NCBI GenBank assembly: GCA_023053545.1
Contig: JAKZAN010000004.1
Coordinates: 12,375,235 to 12,439,234, forward strand
Reading direction: 5' to 3'
Source of the DNA: Lepidurus packardi
Taxonomy: Eukaryota; Arthropoda; Branchiopoda; Notostraca; Triopsidae
DNA: 64,000 nucleotides
A program made the translations under genes and the position numbers. Numbering within the stretch: position 1 is the stretch's first letter; the number at the start of each line of letters is the position of its first letter. Shown here piece by piece: positions 60,441 through 64,000 of this stretch. Under the pieces are notes generated by a model, which was not told the origin of the DNA, did not search any database, and saw only the letters and a program-made list of their open reading frames with translations.

Positions 60441-61834
60441 TGATGGCCAGGGCGTCGCTTTGCAATTCGTGGCTCAATTGGGTTTGGAGATCGGAAAGTT
60501 TGCGTTTGAGAGACGCAATGCCCATGAGGACAATGTTCTCAGGTCGGAGAGCGCCGCAGCTTTCGACGTTGATGAAGAACTTGTTGGGTTTAGCGTCTGG
60601 ATTGTAAGGGGCTTGGTGCTGGTCATCTTCTAATTCCGAGTACTCGCTACGAGGCCATTCTTCCGGTTTGGGGAACAAAGTGTGGCGTAAACTGTTGTCC
60701 GGGTCGTACTCGAAAGCCACGCCAGCGGTAGGATTCCACTTGGCGTGTTCTTTGCCAAAGCCTTTCTTGGCATACGCGCGCAGTTTCAGCTCCTGGCCTT
60801 TCCGCAGTTTGACAATGAGGATGTCGTCTGTCTCGCCGTAGTCGGTGCTGTCATCTTCCTTATGGCGAGAGGTGATAGGGACCACGCGCGGATCTGAGGA
60901 TTTCAAATCGGCTGTCGTCACTTGACGCGTTTGCTCATCCGGACACTTGACGTCTAAAGTGAATTCCACGCTGCAATCCGGACAAAAATCAGGGCAAGTG
61001 CAGTCCTGGGAAGAGTTAGGAAACCTTTCAATTACTCCATTACGTGACATTAAGTTTGATGGATTTAGTTTCAGAAAAGCTTGCCCTTGAATACTGCATG
61101 CGATCGACAACGTCATCGGAAGTGAGAGGGATTAAGCCAACGCGATGAGCGAGGAATTCGTCAAAAAGGACGGTCGAATTGGCTTCGAATTGAATCCAGT
61201 CAATGGCTAAAATAGGGGTTTCAGCGATGAAGACTCGGCGAAGGGCATTGGCCACACTATTACAGACAAAAAATTAGGACCCTACATAAAAGTAGTGTAC
61301 AAGTTAGAATCTGGAACAATTGTAATGAAACTTACTTGGGTTAGGTACTTGTATAATAGATGAAACGAATTGAAAGCACTATACAGAATAAACACAGAAT
61401 ACAAAGAATGTTCTAACGAATACGAATGTTCTAAAAGAATAGTATTAACGGTTAATGAGATTCGTTAATGCGGTTCGTGTTAACCTGAAGAGGTTTGAAT
61501 TAACTTTGAATTGTTCTATTTTTGTTTGGCTTCTCAGCAAATGACAGCTTGTTAATGTTATACTCAGCTATAACGCAGTAATAAGTATCTTAAAAAGACA
61601 TAAATTGGCGCAGAATTAAATTATCGAACACGTTTACTTTATAATTCAATTTCAGACATGGTGGCAGCAAAAGAAGCTCAAGATCAATGCCAGATAGCGT
61701 CACGAAACAAACACAACGATTCAACTTCAACGGTAAAAGAACGTTTACCTTAGGTCGGTATCTTCGATTTGGAACTTTGCATTCTCTTCTGTAAGCTCAT
61801 TCAGATGCAAAGAAGGTTGATTAGCGTACGGCAT
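60436..61834 (-). CDS. POLR2C: DNA-directed RNA polymerase II subunit RPB3, complete, 3 coding exons
   Basis: Family role (known): alpha-like scaffold subunit of nuclear RNA polymerase II, pairing with RPB11. Exons: 61834-61749, 61256-61085, 61005-60436, giving 275 residues, the same as human. It starts [20 protein letters not shown] and ends [20 protein letters not shown]. Conserved features: [19 protein letters not shown] (alpha-N dimer helix), [13 protein letters not shown], the Zn-binding [10 protein letters not shown] cluster, and [20 protein letters not shown]. The second intron (61084-61006) begins GCAAGC instead of GT and ends CCCAG: a GC-AG intron. No nearby GT restores the conserved SRDCTC junction. 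It is convergent with the zinc-finger gene; a CTCF-like motif is about 110 bp upstream of the ATG. Confidence 0.97.
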
Positions 61835-61944
61835 GTTTCCTTTTAATTAATTACTTCCTCCACTGTTTTCACTTACAAAGCCGCCACATTGACTTCCAAC
61901 AACACAACCGCGCATTTACCGTAAGTAAATGGTGGGTTATTTAA

Positions 61945-61956
61945 ACACTAGATGGC
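61945..61956. promoter_or_regulatory. CTCF-like motif ACACTAGATGGC upstream of RPB3
   Basis: Matches CCASYAGRKGGC at eleven of twelve positions and lies 111 bp upstream of the RPB3 start codon, between RPB3 and the divergently arranged VEGF-like gene. Boundary function is inferred. Confidence 0.4.
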
Positions 61957-62599
61957 GTTTTTACAAGGTTTCGGTCCACAAGAAGCGGTAATTTCACATA
62001 TTTAAGCACTCCTGAGAACAAATTTGCTCCAATTATTATGACTAACTAGTTAAGGGTTCCTAGTAGTAGAAAAGAAATTAGAGTTAGCTTTAAATCAATA
62101 TTTAATTCAGAATTAAATCAATAAGAACTTTAGAAGAAAATTAGAAGAGTAAGAGAAAGGAAGATTGGGAATTCCCCATGCGTACTCGGAAGGAAATTAC
62201 TTTGACGAGGTCTAGTGTCGAAGTTGGATGCTCAACCTTATTCAAGAACTGGGTTGAATTAACTTCTAGCCAAGTCTCAAATCCAGTTTAGATACAGTTT
62301 ATAAACAAGGAGCACAAGGTCAGCCCCGCGGGCCCAGTCAATCTTCATTATCGCGATATAACAATAACAAAGGCTTGTATTACTAGTTATTTATCATTAT
62401 TTATTTGTTTATTTTGGAAAAGATAGACGAAGGTGACATTTTTCAACTCTAGTGTATATGGACGCACTAGTTTCAACGCGAAAGTATCCGCACACGCATT
62501 CAAGTCCTAACTAGCAATCCTAACGGACGTTCGCTCACAATTTCGGCCAATACTTAGTTTCAGTAAAACCACCAACCACATAATTTCACCTCAAATAAC
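61957..62599. other. Intergenic region between divergent RPB3 and VEGF-like genes
   Basis: About 640 bp of AT-rich DNA with no ORF of interest. A CCAAT box (GGCCAATAC, about 62546) precedes the VEGF-like gene by some 55 bp. The region is small enough to hold both promoters. Confidence 0.4.
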
Positions 62600-63066
62600 A
62601 TGCAGAGTCTGAAATCCGTGTTTTTGTTCTGTTTAATAATCAGCCCCTCGTATTGGAGGGAAACCAGTGGTACAAGTTTGCGCAAAAAACTGCTTTATGA
62701 AAATTACAGAATTAATGAACAAGAATTAAGACGAGAAGGCAGATGCGAGCCCAAAATCCGCCTTTTTTATATCGGTAAGCCTAATAAGTCATGGATTTTT
62801 AAAAGCTTTTCTTCGTTATAGCGGATCACCCCGGTCGAGAGCCGTACGTGGCTTACTATCCTCCGGCAACAGTACTTCACGTTTGTGATCCTACAGGTGG
62901 TTGTTGCTATGAAAGTGCTCACCATCAATGCCTGCCAAGTCTAGAAGAGTCAGTTGAAGTAGTTTTTTCAGCAAAGCGACTAATACAGCGACAAACCAGC
63001 TTCCAAACCTTTACATTTACCAATCACACATCATGTACTTGCATGGATAGAAGGGAATTGGAATAA
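62600..63066 (+). CDS. Small secreted PDGF/VEGF-domain (Pvf-like) protein, two coding exons
   Basis: Exons 62600-62774 and 62822-63066 with a 47-bp intron (GTAAGC...TTATAG) give 139 residues. Residues 1-23 (MQSLKSVFLFCLIISPSYWR, then ETS) read as a signal peptide. The rest fits the PDGF/VEGF cystine-knot order: CEPKIRLFY, AYYPPATVLHVC, TGGCC, HHQCLP, and FTNHTSCTCMDRR near the C-terminus (FxxHxxCxC). By family it should be a secreted ligand of a PVR/VEGFR-type receptor tyrosine kinase. Only seven of the usual eight knot cysteines are present: PxC of the canonical PPCVxxxRCGGCC is PAT, and RCGGCC reads VCDPTGGCC. It is very short for the family, with no heparin-binding tail. NHT (residues about 126-128) is a possible N-glycosylation site. 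AATAAA follows at 63125. Confidence 0.8.
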
Positions 63067-63124
63067 CGTCTGATTTTTGGAGGCTAGACACAGCAACATA
63101 CATAATAATGGCAAACAGTGTGGC

Positions 63125-63130
63125 AATAAA
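63125..63130 (+). terminator. AATAAA poly(A) signal of the VEGF-like gene
   Basis: Canonical hexamer 59 bp after the stop codon of the VEGF-like gene, consistent with a compact transcription unit. Confidence 0.6.
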
Positions 63131-63683
63131 TGAATAATTACAAGAAAATATTCAACTTAAAGCTTCCAATGGTGTAGTATAGCAAATACGTACATAATGT
63201 TTACAGAAATTCTAAGAAGTTTTTACTAATTCTACATTTTCGCGAGGAAAATGGGAAATCATCCGTGATTATTGGGCGGTTATGGGAAAACTTGAATCTA
63301 CCATAGAACTATCGACATCGTTTTTTTAGGACAGCAAACTTCTTGGGAAAAGCGCAAGTTTCATTGTGGTTAGATATGAATGTGAGCAAATGTGTCTAAA
63401 TGGCGAACTGGGACCAGTACGATATGTTGCGCACTCTTGAAAGGTTCAATACATTTTTTATTATACTTTGTAATTCGGGAATTTTTTGCAATGTAATTTC
63501 CGAGATTCCTTGTTTTTACAACTCATTGTTGCCTGTCTCTGTTTCTTGGGGGGTTTCATCTTTATTTCATAATAACGAAGAACATTGTAAGAAATAAGAA
63601 CTACAAGCAAAACTCAAAAGCTAATGACAAGTGCTAAAATATAAATTTCTTTTTTTCGCGTCTTAAAAAATAACGCTACTTAC

Positions 63684-63828
63684 CAAACAAGGCGTAAAGC
63701 CGGGTTCGTAGGACAGGTTCCGGGTAGCCAAAGACAATGCAGTCGCGCTAAACTCGTTGCACCGTTGTACCACTGCCAAGGCACACGGGACCATCAATGT
63801 ACAAGGCATACCGGTGAATAAAGTAAAC
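63684..63828 (-). CDS. Candidate internal exon of an unrecognised gene extending beyond the window
   Basis: The minus strand shows an acceptor (GTTGTAG, AG ending at 63829) and a strong donor (TTTG|GTAAGTAG) bounding 145 bp. One frame is open: FTLFTGMPCTLMVPCALAVV, then QRCNEFSATALSLATRNL, then SYEPGFTPCL. It has uniform protein-like composition and four cysteines and could be a membrane or enzyme segment. I do not recognise the family. Neighbouring exons would lie to the right of the window (5') and possibly downstream in 63067-63683, where none is evident. Confidence 0.45.
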
Positions 63829-64000
63829 CTACAACTATATTCATAAACTATATTCCTAAACATATATTCCTAAACTATATTCCTAAACTATATTAATACT
63901 GTTAATATGAATGTAGTTTAGGGTCCCAGTACATTGTGCTCTCGCTAGCTTTTTTTAGTCAGACATTGACGTCAACTTAACTCTTTCCTTTCCTTTTTTT

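Larger units (their letters stand above)
63067..64000. other. Right-edge region, one exon-like stretch only
   Basis: Apart from the poly(A) signal and the candidate minus-strand exon at 63828-63684 I see no gene. The plus-strand frame at 63400-63597 has no recognisable feature. TATATTCCTAAACTATATTC repeats around 63840-63895. Confidence 0.45.

Noticed and set aside
63400..63597. 65-codon plus-strand frame MANWDQYDML...
   Set aside because: No domain, no splice partner, flanked by AT-rich sequence; likely chance.
1..64000. tRNA, rRNA, CRISPR or autonomous transposon genes
   Set aside because: By eye I found no cloverleaf with A and B boxes, no rRNA blocks, no transposase or reverse-transcriptase motifs. 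The direct-repeat arrays here lack constant spacers and are minisatellites.

Overview
The window looks like nuclear DNA of an animal, most likely an arthropod. Genes are split by spliceosomal introns from about 47 bp to several kb, intergenic DNA and introns are AT-rich with long A/T homopolymers, minisatellites are frequent, and the proteins are metazoan-specific (a CC2D1/Lgd protein, an ESRP/Fusilli splicing regulator, a PDGF/VEGF-like factor). No bacterial operon, tRNA, rRNA or CRISPR array was seen. The exact taxon cannot be fixed by eye; a crustacean or another non-model arthropod is a guess.

Layout, left to right. (1) 340-4847, minus: complete 15-exon CC2D1/lethal(2)giant discs gene with four DM14 modules and a C2 domain; DRE-like TATCGATA palindromes lie just upstream. 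(2) 4850-8237: gene-free flank with a six-copy 142-bp array. (3) 8238-32484, minus: an ESRP/fusilli gene of 13 coding exons over 24 kb, its introns full of tandem arrays, and with a probable alternative 3' coding end at 12389. (4) 34021-38510, minus: complete 10-exon CWC22. (5) 38935-41500, minus: complete 8-exon PDE12. (6) 41501-51266: about 9.7 kb without a convincing coding gene, probably 5' introns or regulatory DNA of the next gene. (7) 51267-59707, plus: a five-exon protein of about 2150 residues with about 28 C2H2 zinc fingers and CtBP-type PIDLS/VIDLS motifs. (8) 60436-61834, minus: complete 3-exon RNA polymerase II subunit RPB3, convergent with the zinc-finger gene across an 82-bp array. 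(9) 62600-63066, plus: a small secreted PDGF/VEGF-fold protein. (10) 63684-63828, minus: one orphan exon-like stretch of an unrecognised gene that continues past the window edge.

The genes do not form a pathway. CWC22, PDE12, RPB3 and ESRP all act on RNA, but as housekeeping or regulatory neighbours. Exon boundaries were set by hand: nearly every junction preserves reading frame with a GT..AG pair (one intron is GC-AG), and this phase agreement is the main support for the models. The most interesting points are the alternative ESRP C-termini, a nearly perfect 39-bp inverted repeat inside a CWC22 intron, the atypical cysteine pattern of the VEGF-like protein, the GC-AG intron of RPB3, the in-frame 57-nt intron in the CC2D1 C2 domain, and CTCF-like motifs near gene boundaries. 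I did not find a clearly new multi-gene system.
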